DNA of 37,863 nt, taken from the NCBI GenBank assembly GCA_964551015.1, contig CAZKBP010000047.1, positions 1 to 37,863 on the forward strand, given 5' to 3'. Each line of letters begins with the position of its first letter. Position 1 is the first letter of the stretch. The translations under genes were made by a program, and so were the position numbers. Origin of the DNA: CAZKBP01 sp964551015. GTDB lineage: Bacteria > Bacteroidota > Bacteroidia > Cytophagales > Microscillaceae. Under the pieces are notes generated by a model. The model had not been told where the DNA came from and made no database searches. It saw only the letters and a list, made by a program, of their open reading frames with translations. Of this stretch, positions 1-9,124 are shown piece by piece.

Positions 1-38
1 CCCTAAAATGCTGATTTCAAGCATTTTAGGGCTTTTTT
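1..38 (+). terminator. Rho-independent terminator of an upstream gene
   Basis: A 12-bp perfect stem (1-12 pairing with 20-31) with a 7-nt loop is followed by C and six T residues at 33-38. It would end transcription entering from the left on the plus strand. The T-run stops one base short of the 3' end of the tRNA gene on the other strand. The gene it serves is outside the window. Confidence 0.8.
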
Positions 39-39
39 G

Positions 40-113
<74 letters not shown>

Positions 114-154
114 GAATACAGGATTGCAAATAAAAAGAATCTTTTCGATATGAA

Positions 155-162
155 CAAATTTA
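155..162 (-). promoter_or_regulatory. Candidate -7 promoter box for tRNA-Ala
   Basis: On the minus strand this reads TAAATTTG, an exact match to the Bacteroidota -7 consensus TAnnTTTG. It would place the start of transcription near 147, about 35 nt upstream of the mature tRNA 5' end at 113. No well-spaced -33 TTTG is visible, so this is only a candidate. Confidence 0.35.
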
Positions 163-276
163 CTGCTACTTTCCAAAAAAATTCTTATTTTTTCGGAAAC
201 TAAATCTTATACAAATGATTTTTCGTTCAATAAACTACATATTAACCATTATTTGTACACAAGCCTATTAACTAAA

Positions 277-1077
277 ATGAAAATTGGAATCAGTTTATCG
301 GGAAGTGCCGCACGAGGAATTGCCCACCTCGGTGTGTTGCAAGCTTTAGAAGAATGTGGAATTAAACCTTACCTGGTGGCAGGTGTGAGTTCGGGTGCTA
401 TCTTGGGCGCACTATACGCCAATGGCAATAGCCCCCAGCGTATCCTCAAAATTAGCTCACAACTCCGTCTTTTTTCTATCGTCAAGCCAGACTTTTTTAA
501 CAGTCGCTATGGCTTCTTTAGCCTCAAAGGGCTGGAAAATCTACTCCTCAAGTACATTCCCCATAATTCTTTTGAGGAACTACAAAGACCGTTTATCGTC
601 TCGGCCACAGATATTCACACCGGAGAATTAATCTATTTCTCAGAAGGTGAACTCATCCGTCCTGTGCTGGCTTCGGCTAGTCTTCCCCTCGTTTTTGATC
701 CAGTGAGCTATCAGGGACGTACGCTGGTAGACGGCGGAGTGATTAGCACTATGATTTCAGAACCACTCCGGCAAGAATGTGATTTCGTCATTGGGGTACA
801 TACGAATCCGTTTAATCTCAATCAAAAGATCAAGTCTCGCTCTGACCTGCTTACACGGTGCTTGAAGCTGTCTGTACACGCCAACGCTCGTTTTAGCTTT
901 CCTAAGTTTGATGTGGTCATAGAACCCATGCAACTGGAAAACTACGGTCCACATCGTATCGATAAGGCCGAAAAGATGTTCGAGATTGGCTACCAAGCCA
1001 CGATGGAACAAAAAGACGAAATTCTTAGCAAATTAGAAAAAACTGCTCAGCGATCCATTACAACCTTTGAGCTTTGA
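277..1077 (+). CDS. Patatin-like phospholipase family protein
   Basis: A 266-residue cytoplasmic-type patatin domain that probably hydrolyses acyl ester bonds of lipids with a Ser-Asp dyad. Visible motifs are the glycine-rich oxyanion loop GSAARG (residues 9-14), the nucleophile elbow GVSSG with Ser38, and the DGG motif with Asp152. I see no signal peptide or membrane segment. The length is that of the single-domain bacterial family (RssA/YchK-like). I chose the ATG at 277; an in-frame TTG at 253 would add eight residues with no resemblance to the family. The substrate cannot be read from sequence. The next gene begins 76 bp downstream on the same strand. Confidence 0.9.
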   Translation: MKIGISLSGSAARGIAHLGVLQALEECGIKPYLVAGVSSGAILGALYANGNSPQRILKISSQLRLFSIVKPDFFNSRYGFFSLKGLENLLLKYIPHNSFEELQRPFIVSATDIHTGELIYFSEGELIRPVLASASLPLVFDPVSYQGRTLVDGGVISTMISEPLRQECDFVIGVHTNPFNLNQKIKSRSDLLTRCLKLSVHANARFSFPKFDVVIEPMQLENYGPHRIDKAEKMFEIGYQATMEQKDEILSKLEKTAQRSITTFEL

Positions 1078-1153
1078 TCAGGAATTTCTGTAAAAGTTGG
1101 ACAGGAGGAAATTTCGCCTTAGATTAGTTCTTAACTTCAAAGTAAGAACCTCT

Positions 1154-2410
1154 ATGCGCCGTTTCCTTCTGATCCTACATTTCTTTCTGCTTTGTGAAAA
1201 AAACACCGTAGCACAAAGTAGTGCATCTCCTCCTCTATTAGATAGCTTAATGGCTAGTCAACCTGCTCATTTCCAGAGGATTTTGTCTAATCCTGAGCAG
1301 TATGAAGTGCAGATTATTTACTCCCAAATCAATCGCGGCCCAGCTAATCAAGCTACCCTCACGGAATACACGTACCACCTCCGTCCTGACCGCTATTACA
1401 ATCCGGCAAGCTTGGTCAAACTCCCTACCGCCGCTTTGGCTCTGGAAAAATTGAACGAAATCATCGTACCGGGGGTCAACAAATTTGCCCCCATCGCCTA
1501 CGATTCTAGTCATGCTTGTCAGACAAAAACCAAAGTTCGCTTTCCCCTTGCTCAATCTTATCCTTGTGTGGCGGCTTTTATCGAGAAAATGCTTTTGGTA
1601 AGTGATAATGATGCCTACTCTCGTCTCTATGAATTCTTGGGGCAGGGTTATATTCAACAAAAATTAAAGAGCAAAAATTATCAGCAAGCCCGTATTGTCC
1701 GTCGCTTCGCTGATTGCGACTCTACTGAGAATCGCTACACAAACCCGGTTCTATTTTATAATCAAGACGGCAAAGTCATTTATCAACAGGAAGCTGCTTA
1801 CCATGCTCAGCCCTACTTGCCTCCCTTGGGAATTGTCAAAAAAGGAAAATCTTACCTCACCGACGAATGGCAAGTGATTTCCAAACCCAAAGACTATACT
1901 TACAGCAACTATCTTTCTCTACACGATATTCACCAGATGCTCGTCAGTATTATGTTACCAGAAGGTATTTCTAAAAATCAGAGATTCCATCTGAACCCCG
2001 AAGATTATCGCTTTCTGAGAAAATGCTTGGCTTCTTACCCCCGAGAAGCCTACTGGACTAATTATCCCCCCACAAAAGGCTATTTTGATACTTATAAGAA
2101 GTATCTCTATTATGGAAGAAAATCTCAGCAGGTCAATCCCCATCTCAGAATTTTTAACATTGTGGGCTGGTGGGATGGTTATCTGACGGATGTGGCTTAT
2201 TTTGTAGATTTTGAGAAGAAGATAGAATTCTTCCTCTCCGCGGTGATTTATGTCAATGAAAATCAACGCTTTGACTATCATTTTGAATATGAGTCTATTG
2301 GCTTTCCTTTTTTGAAAAATTTGGGAAAACTGATTTATGACTATGAAAAAAATCGCTCCCGGAAATTCCTGCCTGATTTATCTGACTACCAACTATTTGA
2401 CCAACCCTGA
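1154..2410 (+). CDS. Secreted serine hydrolase, class A beta-lactamase fold
   Basis: A 418-residue exported protein. The N-terminus (RRFLLILHFFLL, then an Ala-Gln junction near residue 20) is a signal peptide. The penicillin-recognising fold is shown by SLVK (Ser86 to Lys89, the S-x-x-K nucleophile motif) and SDN (150-152). The third motif, KTG, is not found: the matching strand reads VGWWDGYLTDVAYFVDF. Many Bacteroidota 'serine hydrolases' have a similar GxLTDVAYFVDF strand, so beta-lactam hydrolysis should not be assumed; a peptidoglycan or peptide-directed role is equally possible. The start is the ATG at 1154; an upstream in-frame TTG at 1097 would put a basic stretch before the signal peptide. 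Confidence 0.8.
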   Translation: MRRFLLILHFFLLCEKNTVAQSSASPPLLDSLMASQPAHFQRILSNPEQYEVQIIYSQINRGPANQATLTEYTYHLRPDRYYNPASLVKLPTAALALEKLNEIIVPGVNKFAPIAYDSSHACQTKTKVRFPLAQSYPCVAAFIEKMLLVSDNDAYSRLYEFLGQGYIQQKLKSKNYQQARIVRRFADCDSTENRYTNPVLFYNQDGKVIYQQEAAYHAQPYLPPLGIVKKGKSYLTDEWQVISKPKDYTYSNYLSLHDIHQMLVSIMLPEGISKNQRFHLNPEDYRFLRKCLASYPREAYWTNYPPTKGYFDTYKKYLYYGRKSQQVNPHLRIFNIVGWWDGYLTDVAYFVDFEKKIEFFLSAVIYVNENQRFDYHFEYESIGFPFLKNLGKLIYDYEKNRSRKFLPDLSDYQLFDQP

Positions 2411-2554
2411 AGCGATTTGGACTCAATGAATATTCCCCAGCTTCTCTGTTTTTTTAGTAAATTGCTCAAAAGTATGCGGTATTGTCTTGCGCAGATTTAA
2501 GCAGACAAAAACTGATTGCTAAATCGACATACACGGTCTTTCAATTTGAGGAAT

Positions 2555-3820
2555 ATGAATTTTGATTTACCCGAAAATATTCGGGCTTATCTTCTGGAAT
2601 TGGATGATTTTATCCAAAAAGAAATTAAGCCCTTAGAGGAGCAGGATGACAACATCCGTTTTTTCGACCATCGCCGCGAACACGCCCGCACCGACTGGGA
2701 GCGCGGTGGACTTCCCCGCAAAGAATGGGAAGCCTTGCTCCAACAAGCGCGCCACACCGCCCGACAGGCTGGTCATCTTTATTATGCTTTGCCCACAGAA
2801 TTTGGAGGTAAAGATGGTTCTAATCTGGCCATGGCCGTGATTCGTGAACACTTGGCAGCCAAAGGCATCGGTCTGCACAATGATCTACAAAACGAGCATT
2901 CCATCGTGGGCAATTTCCCTCAGGTACTGATGTTTCGGGACTTTGGCACAGAAGCACAAAAAGAACAATTTATCCTCGGCATAATGCAGGATCGTATCCT
3001 GATTTCCTTTGGACTTACCGAACCCAATCACGGTTCAGATGCTACGTGGATGGAGACTAAAGCCATTCCCGAAAAACGCCAGGGCCAAGATGGTTGGCTC
3101 ATAAATGGTGAAAAAATGTGGACAACGGGAGCACACATTGCCACGCACGTGTTTATCTTCGCGCGTACGAGTGGCCAAGACGGTGAAGCCCGAGGCATTA
3201 CCTGTTTTATCATGCCCTCAGATTCCCTTGGTTATCAGATAGAAGAATACTTGTGGACTTATAATATGCCCACCGACCACCCCAGAGTTTCCCTCAAAGA
3301 CGTTTGGCTTCCTGCCGACCATATACTGGGCAAAGAAGGCGCAGGGCTGGCGGTAGCACAGCATTTCGTGCACGAGAATCGCATTCGTCAGGCGGCGTCC
3401 AGTATCGGTACAGCGCGTTATTGTATTCAGGAAAGCGTGCAATATGCTCAGGAAAGGAAGCCTTTCGGCAAAGCGCTCGCTACCAATCAAGGCATTCAAT
3501 TTCCGCTGGTAGAGCTCTACACTGAGTACGAAATGCTCAAAAGCTTGATCTTACAAACGGCTTGGCAGATGGATCAAATGTCCAAAGTTGAAGTTGCCCA
3601 AAAGCTCTCCGACAAAGTAGCCATGTGTAATTACCGCGCCAATCGCCTCGCTTGCGAAGCCGCCGACCGAGCCATTCAGGTACACGGGGGAATGGGCTAT
3701 TCTCGTCATAAGCAATTTGAGCATCATTATCGCCACCATCGTCGCTACCGAATCACGGAAGGCTCCGAAGAAATTCAGATGCGCAAGGTAGCCGGGCATT
3801 TGTTTGGTTTTATCAAATGA
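2555..3820 (+). CDS. Acyl-CoA dehydrogenase
   Basis: A 421-residue FAD-dependent dehydrogenase that introduces the alpha-beta double bond into acyl-CoA thioesters and passes electrons to an electron-transfer flavoprotein. Middle-domain signature GLTEPNHGSD is near residues 156-165. The C-terminal helical domain has VHGGMGYSRHKQFEHHYR followed by RITEGSEEIQ, whose Glu sits where the catalytic base of many family members lies. A His/Arg-rich HHYRHHRRYR stretch precedes it. No neighbouring beta-oxidation genes are present, so chain-length preference is unknown. I chose the ATG at 2555 over the TTG at 2516 because the family normally starts just before the first helix. Confidence 0.93.
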   Translation: MNFDLPENIRAYLLELDDFIQKEIKPLEEQDDNIRFFDHRREHARTDWERGGLPRKEWEALLQQARHTARQAGHLYYALPTEFGGKDGSNLAMAVIREHLAAKGIGLHNDLQNEHSIVGNFPQVLMFRDFGTEAQKEQFILGIMQDRILISFGLTEPNHGSDATWMETKAIPEKRQGQDGWLINGEKMWTTGAHIATHVFIFARTSGQDGEARGITCFIMPSDSLGYQIEEYLWTYNMPTDHPRVSLKDVWLPADHILGKEGAGLAVAQHFVHENRIRQAASSIGTARYCIQESVQYAQERKPFGKALATNQGIQFPLVELYTEYEMLKSLILQTAWQMDQMSKVEVAQKLSDKVAMCNYRANRLACEAADRAIQVHGGMGYSRHKQFEHHYRHHRRYRITEGSEEIQMRKVAGHLFGFIK

Positions 3821-3825
3821 GTGGT

Positions 3826-3901
3826 AGGTTACAAGTTGCAAATGTTTTTATCATCCATTTGAAATGCTCTTTTCTGCAAGTACTTCTAACCTGTAACTTG
3901 C
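3826..3901. repeat. Intergenic permuted-word repeat pair
   Basis: AGGTTACAAGTTGCA at 3826-3840 and TAACCTGTAACTTGC at 3887-3901 are built from the same short words on opposite strands and in a different order. They lie between the acyl-CoA dehydrogenase stop and the MBL-hydrolase start. The same vocabulary recurs near 13460, 13550, 16270, 23225, 32860 and 36570. Confidence 0.55.
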
Positions 3902-3928
3902 GAGCTTTAACTTTTAATTTAAAATTTC

Positions 3929-4897
3929 ATGCAACATCCTATTCGTATCGAGCTACCTACTATGTTCGAGATGAGAACTGTGAATGCTTATCTTTTTACA
4001 GAACCAGAGGTCATATTGGTAGATTGTGGAGAAAACACACCCGATACACAAAAAGCGCTGGAGGCTGGTCTTGCTGAGCACGGCCTGAACATTTCAGATA
4101 TACAAAAAGTGGTGATTACGCACGCTCACCTCGATCATATTGGTCAGGCGGGACGCATCGCCAGAGCAAGCGGAGCCGAAGTCTGGGTGTCCGACTTAGT
4201 TTATGATTGGGCAGTCAATACCGAAGAGAAATGGCGTGGTCGTTTGGAGTTTATTCACCGTAATTTTGCGCAATATGGCGTTCCTACGCAGATTCATCAG
4301 GGAGTAGTGCAGTTTATGCGCAAATTTTTGGAATACTGGGAAAGCGTACCAGCCACACAAGCTAGGCGTTTTCCTATAGATGGAACCTTAGAAATGGGAG
4401 GACAAACTTGGCAAACGATCTATGCGCCTGGACATTGTGTGAATCAGACTTGTTTTTACGCCCCAAAAACTCAGGACTTTCTTGCCGCCGATATGCTCCT
4501 AGCGCGTACGCCCGTGGTAGTCACCGAGCGCGATCCTGACCAACCCCAAACGCGCATCCGTGGATTAATCCAAATGCTCGATTCTTTTGATAAAATTTAT
4601 GAAATGGATATTGATTGGGTTTATCCCGGTCACGGCGAACCCTTTCAAGACCACCGTAGCCTCATTCATGGCCAAAAGCAACGCATTGAGAGCCGCGCCC
4701 GGCAGTGCTACGAACTCATTCGCCAAGGACATCACACGATGATGGATTTAGCGCAAGAGCTTTATCCGGGCACTTTTAAACCCTTTAATTTTCCTGGTTT
4801 TGCCATGGCAATGGGTTATGTAGATTTGCTGGTTTATGAAGGAAAAATTCAGGAAGAACAGAAGGAGGGCAAATATTATTACACAGCATTAGATTAA
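3929..4897 (+). CDS. MBL-fold metallo-hydrolase with C-terminal winged helix
   Basis: A 322-residue metallo-beta-lactamase-fold hydrolase. The zinc ligand motif THAHLDH is at residues 64-70 (His65, His67, Asp69, His70), with later ligands in the PGHC segment, the AADM segment and the PGHGEPF segment. The C-terminal part (about residue 255 on: MMDLAQELYPG...FAMAMGYVDLLVYEGKI) looks like the small winged-helix appendage found in LACTB2-like proteins. No signal peptide, so cytoplasmic. The substrate could be a thioester, a phosphodiester or RNA; the sequence does not decide. ATG start at 3929. Confidence 0.85.
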   Translation: MQHPIRIELPTMFEMRTVNAYLFTEPEVILVDCGENTPDTQKALEAGLAEHGLNISDIQKVVITHAHLDHIGQAGRIARASGAEVWVSDLVYDWAVNTEEKWRGRLEFIHRNFAQYGVPTQIHQGVVQFMRKFLEYWESVPATQARRFPIDGTLEMGGQTWQTIYAPGHCVNQTCFYAPKTQDFLAADMLLARTPVVVTERDPDQPQTRIRGLIQMLDSFDKIYEMDIDWVYPGHGEPFQDHRSLIHGQKQRIESRARQCYELIRQGHHTMMDLAQELYPGTFKPFNFPGFAMAMGYVDLLVYEGKIQEEQKEGKYYYTALD

Positions 4898-5015
4898 AAA
4901 CCACGCTCAGATACCGTATGAGTACCAAAAATTGTTGTTGATATACATAAAGCCACAACACTACGCTTTCTCTTTTCTTAGCTCGTTTTTCTTTTTGGAG
5001 AAAACTGATAAAAAG

Positions 5016-5480
5016 ATGAAATTAATAAAAGTACACCCTCAAAGACGAGGTTTTCGAACCTGGGCTTATATCACTGGCGTTTTCGGTCTACTGTGGTTAT
5101 GCTATTTTTTGTTGTATATGTTTCCTAAGATGAGCCAATTTCTGGAACAAGGGAGGGAAGCCTCGGCCCGAGTTATTGCCTGGGAAGTAGAAGGGCAAGA
5201 TGGCAGTGATACCCAGCCCACTTATTACCTGACGGTCTCCTTCGAGGATACTCAAAAAAAGACCATCCGCGCCCGTTTTCAAGTAATGGAATATGACCTC
5301 TACAAAAATTTGGCGGCTTTTGGCCGAGAAACGCAGGTTTTGTATCTACCCGATGAGCCTACCGAGGCTATTTTGAAGCAGGAGGCTCAAGATTACCCGT
5401 TCGGTCTCGAGTTTCTTATTCCCCTTTTACTGACCCTACTTGGACTAGGATTGTTTATCTACAGCAGTCAGGCGATCTAG
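5016..5480 (+). CDS. DUF3592-like two-TM membrane protein
   Basis: A 154-residue protein with one transmembrane helix near residues 17-35, a beta-rich domain of about 85 residues (PTYYLTVSFEDTQKKTIRARF, then VLYLPDEPTEAIL), and a second helix near 128-150. This arrangement, with a domain that reads 'V..V.Y.P..P..A.L', is that of DUF3592 proteins, whose function is unknown. The domain should lie outside the cytoplasm if the basic N-terminus (KLIKVHPQRRGFR) stays inside. The ATG at 5016 is preceded by a purine-rich TTGGAG. A TTG at 4932 would add 28 hydrophobic, unlikely residues. Confidence 0.65.
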   Translation: MKLIKVHPQRRGFRTWAYITGVFGLLWLCYFLLYMFPKMSQFLEQGREASARVIAWEVEGQDGSDTQPTYYLTVSFEDTQKKTIRARFQVMEYDLYKNLAAFGRETQVLYLPDEPTEAILKQEAQDYPFGLEFLIPLLLTLLGLGLFIYSSQAI

Positions 5481-5664
5481 AGATTAGAAACTTACTTAGG
5501 CATTCTCTATGAATTCTCGATTTTAGCACGCTTTTATCGGATACAAATAAAAGCAGACAAATTGGGTATTTTTCGTTTTAAATTGTAAACTTTGTAAGTT
5601 AACCGAGTAAGCCAAATTATCTATTCGAGTTTTAGCCAATTTGTTCTAAATATCATTAAAAGCT

Positions 5665-6264
5665 ATGTTTACAGGAATTATCGAGGCAGTGGGTATCTTA
5701 CAACAGATTCGTCAGGAAGGAAGCAATTTTATTTTCACGATTGAGAGTCCCTTTACCTCAGCACTGAAGGTAGATCAAAGTGTTTCACACAATGGAGCTT
5801 GTCTTACGGTCACGGCTATTCACGATGATACTTATGAGGTAATCGCGGTAGAAGAGACTTTACAAAAGACAAATCTAGGCTCCCTCCAAATCGGCCATAG
5901 TATTAATTTGGAGCGTAGTATGCAGATGAACGGTCGCATTGACGGACATATCGTACAAGGACATGTAGATCGGGTGGGTATTTGTCAGGAGCGTGAAGAC
6001 CGGGATGGAAGCTGGATTTTTACCTTTTCCTATGACGCCTCAACGCAGGATATTACGGTGGAGAAGGGTTCTATTTGTGTAAACGGGGTGAGTTTGACGG
6101 TGGTTAATTCACAAACTGACCGTTTCTCAGTGGCAATTATTCCTTACACCTACGAGCACACCAATTTTAAAGATGTAAAAGTGAATGACCCCGTGAATCT
6201 AGAGTTTGATATTCTTGGTAAATATGTGCAAAAATACCTATCCATGTTACCCCGTCCCTCTTAG
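5665..6264 (+). CDS. ribE: Riboflavin synthase, alpha subunit
   Basis: A 199-residue enzyme that dismutates two 6,7-dimethyl-8-ribityllumazine molecules to riboflavin and a pyrimidinedione, the last step of riboflavin synthesis. It starts with the family's invariant MFTGIIEAVG and carries the two tandem lumazine-binding barrels (about 1-95 and 96-190), each with a GxCLTV / GxSLTVV strand (NGACLTV, NGVSLTVV). Length is normal. I see no FMN riboswitch in the 184 bp before it. It lies 24 bp before the response regulator gene, so the two may be co-transcribed. Confidence 0.96.
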   Translation: MFTGIIEAVGILQQIRQEGSNFIFTIESPFTSALKVDQSVSHNGACLTVTAIHDDTYEVIAVEETLQKTNLGSLQIGHSINLERSMQMNGRIDGHIVQGHVDRVGICQEREDRDGSWIFTFSYDASTQDITVEKGSICVNGVSLTVVNSQTDRFSVAIIPYTYEHTNFKDVKVNDPVNLEFDILGKYVQKYLSMLPRPS

Positions 6265-6288
6265 ACGTATCCAGATAAAGCAAAAAAT

Positions 6289-7005
6289 ATGAAAACGAAT
6301 CCTAGTATAATCAAATGCATGGTTGTGGATGATGATAGAGTTTCCCGCAGTATCATTGGACACTTTGTCGAGAAAACAGAGTACCTAGAGTTGGTACATT
6401 CCTGCGAAGGAGCCGTGGAAGCACGTAACATTCTCAAAAAAGACGATCAAACCGAGGTTCTGTTCTTAGATATAGAAATGCCCGAAATGTCTGGTTTGGA
6501 ATTAATCCAAAGCCTGAGTAGCCAAAAATTGGATATCATCCTGATTACCAGTCGTGAAAAATACGCCGTGGAGGCTTTCGAGTACAGCGTGATTGATTAC
6601 TTGGTCAAACCCATCAATTATGTTCGATTTCTCAAAGCCACTGACCGCGTACTAGAAAAAAGAGAGGAAGAGCGCGAGGCTCGCAACAACCCTGATTTTC
6701 TCTTCGTTCGTGCTAATCATAAAATCGTCAAAATTGATCCCACAGAAATTAGCCACATCGAGGCACTTTCTGATTATATTGTTATCTACAGTGATCAACA
6801 AAAGCTCGTAGTGCACTCCACGATGAAAGGCATCGAGAAAAAATTAGAACCCTTCGAGAAATTTGTCCGGGTACACCGCTCTTACATCGTTAACGTGGCA
6901 CATATCGAGTCCATTCAGGATGTGAACGTAATCGTCAAGGGCAAAAATATTCCCATCGGTCGCTCTTACAAAAACCAATTTATGGAGCGTTTGGATATTC
7001 TCTAA
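6289..7005 (+). CDS. LytTR-family response regulator
   Basis: A 238-residue two-domain regulator. The receiver domain (about 8-125) has acidic DDD at 14-16, phospho-acceptor Asp61 in FLDIEMPEMSG, and the conserved Lys in YLVKPINY. The LytTR DNA-binding domain (about 138-235) has the usual IEALSDYIVIY...FVRVHRSYIVNVAHIESI...IPIGRSYK layout. No sensor kinase is adjacent; in Bacteroidota the partner is often an unlinked LytS/7TM-type histidine kinase. Its stop is only 7 bp from the stop of the convergent transketolase gene, with no terminator between them. Confidence 0.94.
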   Translation: MKTNPSIIKCMVVDDDRVSRSIIGHFVEKTEYLELVHSCEGAVEARNILKKDDQTEVLFLDIEMPEMSGLELIQSLSSQKLDIILITSREKYAVEAFEYSVIDYLVKPINYVRFLKATDRVLEKREEEREARNNPDFLFVRANHKIVKIDPTEISHIEALSDYIVIYSDQQKLVVHSTMKGIEKKLEPFEKFVRVHRSYIVNVAHIESIQDVNVIVKGKNIPIGRSYKNQFMERLDIL

Positions 7006-7012
7006 AAATTGT

Positions 7013-7975
7013 TCAAGAAGCTGACTTTCGTGCGATGACTTTTTGCACCGCTTCTACGATATGAGAAGTAGAGAGGCCATATTTCTCCATCAATTCTTCG
7101 GGCTTCCCACTTTCTCCAAATTGATCTCTTACGGCCACCATTTCCATGGGTACAGGGTAATGGTGTGCTAAGACCTGAGCGATGCTTTCACCCAATCCTC
7201 CGTTGATTTGGTGTTCTTCGGCAGAAACCGCCACTCCAGTTTTGCGGACGGAGTTGAGAATCGCCTCTTCGTCCAGCGGTTTGATGGTGTGGAGATTAAT
7301 CACTTCGGCTTCAATACCCATCTCGGCCAGTTGTTCGCAGGCTTCCAAAGCTTTCCAGACGAGATGCCCCGTGGCGAAAATAGAAACATCTTTCCCCTCT
7401 TGTAGAAGTAAAGCTTTGCCAATCTCAAAAGGCTGATCCTCAGGAATGAAAATGGGAACCTTGGGTCGGCCAAAACGCAAATAAACCGGCCCTTCGTGCG
7501 CAGCAATCGCCAAGGTAGCGGCTTTGGTCTGGTTGTAATCACAGGTATTAATCACCGTGAAATGAGGGAGCATTTTCATCATCCCGAGGTCTTCTAGGAT
7601 TTGGTGGGTGGCTCCGTCTTCTCCTAAGGTAACCCCCGCGTGAGAGGCACAAACTTTTACATTCTTTTCGGAATAGGCAATGGATTGGCGCAGCTGGTCG
7701 TAGACTCTACCCGTAGAAAAATTGGCAAAAGTGCCTGTAAAAGGGATTTTACCTCCAATCGTCAGACCGGCAGCGATGCCCATCATATTCGCCTCGGCAA
7801 TTCCTACCTGAAAAAATCTCTCAGGAAATTTTTCTTTAAAAGCCGTCATCTTTAAGGAGCCCGTCAGGTCAGCACACAGCGCCACGACTTGCCCATTTTT
7901 TTCTCCTAATTCCAATAATCCATCACCAAAGCCAGATCTTGTGTCTTTTGTACCTAATATCTCGTATTTTTTCAT
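7013..7975 (-). CDS. Transketolase, C-terminal (pyrimidine-binding) subunit
   Basis: A 320-residue protein matching the C-terminal half of split transketolases. The pyrimidine-binding domain (about 1-170) has LCADLTGS, FQVGIAEANMMGIAAGL with the Glu that activates thiamine diphosphate, and the SHAGVTLGEDGATHQ loop. The transketolase C-terminal domain (about 190-315) follows. The thiamine-diphosphate-binding N-terminal half (GDG motif) is not encoded beside it: the upstream gene is batA and the downstream gene is convergent. It must therefore find its partner from elsewhere, or the partner lies outside the window. ATG start at 7975. Confidence 0.9.
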   Translation of the reverse strand: MKKYEILGTKDTRSGFGDGLLELGEKNGQVVALCADLTGSLKMTAFKEKFPERFFQVGIAEANMMGIAAGLTIGGKIPFTGTFANFSTGRVYDQLRQSIAYSEKNVKVCASHAGVTLGEDGATHQILEDLGMMKMLPHFTVINTCDYNQTKAATLAIAAHEGPVYLRFGRPKVPIFIPEDQPFEIGKALLLQEGKDVSIFATGHLVWKALEACEQLAEMGIEAEVINLHTIKPLDEEAILNSVRKTGVAVSAEEHQINGGLGESIAQVLAHHYPVPMEMVAVRDQFGESGKPEELMEKYGLSTSHIVEAVQKVIARKSAS

Positions 7976-8071
7976 GATCGTCTCTACTAGTACCTGTTAA
8001 GGGCGTAAATTTAGGAAATAAAGTTGAAATGCGAATTCTGAGTAGATTGAAGATTCGAGGATATCTCACCT

Positions 8072-9124
8072 TCAATCCTCCAATACATTCTGAATAAAAG
8101 TACTCTTGAGAAACATCCAGATTAACCAGAAAAGGATTCCCCAAATCACATAGATGCGGTAATAATCACGGGTGGTCTTGAAGCGCGTTTCGGTGATTTC
8201 GGTTTTTTCAAGAGCGTCAATTTGCTCGAACACTTCATTGAGCGTTTCGTTGTTAGAGGCTCTAAAGAATTGCCCCTCTCCTATCTTGGCAATCTCTCTT
8301 AGCGTGCTTTCGTCGATGGTATTTTCTACAAATTTTCGTTCGTTGCCCACTTGGGGCAGAGGTACTTTTCCGTCCTTACCAACTAAGATCGTGTAGATTT
8401 TAATACCATAATACGCAGCTAACTGACTGGCAGTGAGCGGATCTAGGCTTCCAGCGGTATTATCTCCATCACTGATGAGAATGATTACCTTAGACTTGAT
8501 TTGGGACTCACGCAAACGATTCGTGGCTACGCCCAAGGCACTTCCAATGGCCGTACCACTCTCAGGAATCATCTGATGATTGATCTCCGAAACATAAGCT
8601 TCCAGCATATCATAATCTGTCGTAAGTGGCGAAAGTGAGTAGGCTTTTCCCGAAAAAACCACCAAGCCAATCCGATCAAAATCTCGTCCTTTCAAGAAAT
8701 CAATCGCTACCTGTTTGGAGGCTTCTAAGCGATTAGGACGAAAATCCTCGATGCGCATGGATTCGGATACATCTAAAATGAGTAAAATATCAATCCCTTC
8801 GGAAGAGCGCTCTACTTTTACCTCTGCTCTTTGAGGGCGTGCCACGGCCAGGACTAAGCAAATCAGGCAAAGACTCAGCATAATATCTGGCACAAAACGC
8901 AGTAAACTCTGGGGAGACCATTTTAATTCTTTGGGGCGAAAGGCTACTTCTAATTTTTGTTGACTTCGCCAGCGTGCAATTTTTCTGAAAACAAAAATCA
9001 AGGGCACCGCCAATAACAGGTAGAGATAAGGATAATTCTCCCAGTTAAACTGCAAGAGGGTTTCGGGCGAAAACCATTGCCCAGAAAACCAATCCCAAAG
9101 CTCTTGATCTAAGCTATCAGTCAT
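8072..9124 (-). CDS. batA: VWA-domain membrane protein, BatA-like
   Basis: A 350-residue membrane protein. Two transmembrane helices lie near residues 33-48 and 80-96, a von Willebrand A domain spans about 112-310, and a last helix is near 325-343. The VWA metal site reads DVSES (Asp118, Ser120, Ser122), with a later ISDGDN, so divalent-metal binding is likely intact. BatA proteins sit in MoxR/Bat clusters linked to envelope stress and aerotolerance in Bacteroides. The start overlaps the end of the preceding gene by 8 bp, so they are translated as one operon. No batB, batC or batD follows; the next gene downstream is the transketolase half. Confidence 0.88.
   Translation of the reverse strand: MTDSLDQELWDWFSGQWFSPETLLQFNWENYPYLYLLLAVPLIFVFRKIARWRSQQKLEVAFRPKELKWSPQSLLRFVPDIMLSLCLICLVLAVARPQRAEVKVERSSEGIDILLILDVSESMRIEDFRPNRLEASKQVAIDFLKGRDFDRIGLVVFSGKAYSLSPLTTDYDMLEAYVSEINHQMIPESGTAIGSALGVATNRLRESQIKSKVIILISDGDNTAGSLDPLTASQLAAYYGIKIYTILVGKDGKVPLPQVGNERKFVENTIDESTLREIAKIGEGQFFRASNNETLNEVFEQIDALEKTEITETRFKTTRDYYRIYVIWGILFWLIWMFLKSTFIQNVLED

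Noticed and set aside
5481..5664. FMN riboswitch upstream of riboflavin synthase
   Set aside because: The region is AT-rich and I can find none of the conserved RFN stem segments; a TAAACTTTG near 5585 is close to a -7 box but has the wrong spacing.
8045..8077. GATTGAAG/CTTCAATC inverted repeat at the batA stop as a terminator
   Set aside because: The 17-nt loop and absence of a T-run make termination unlikely.
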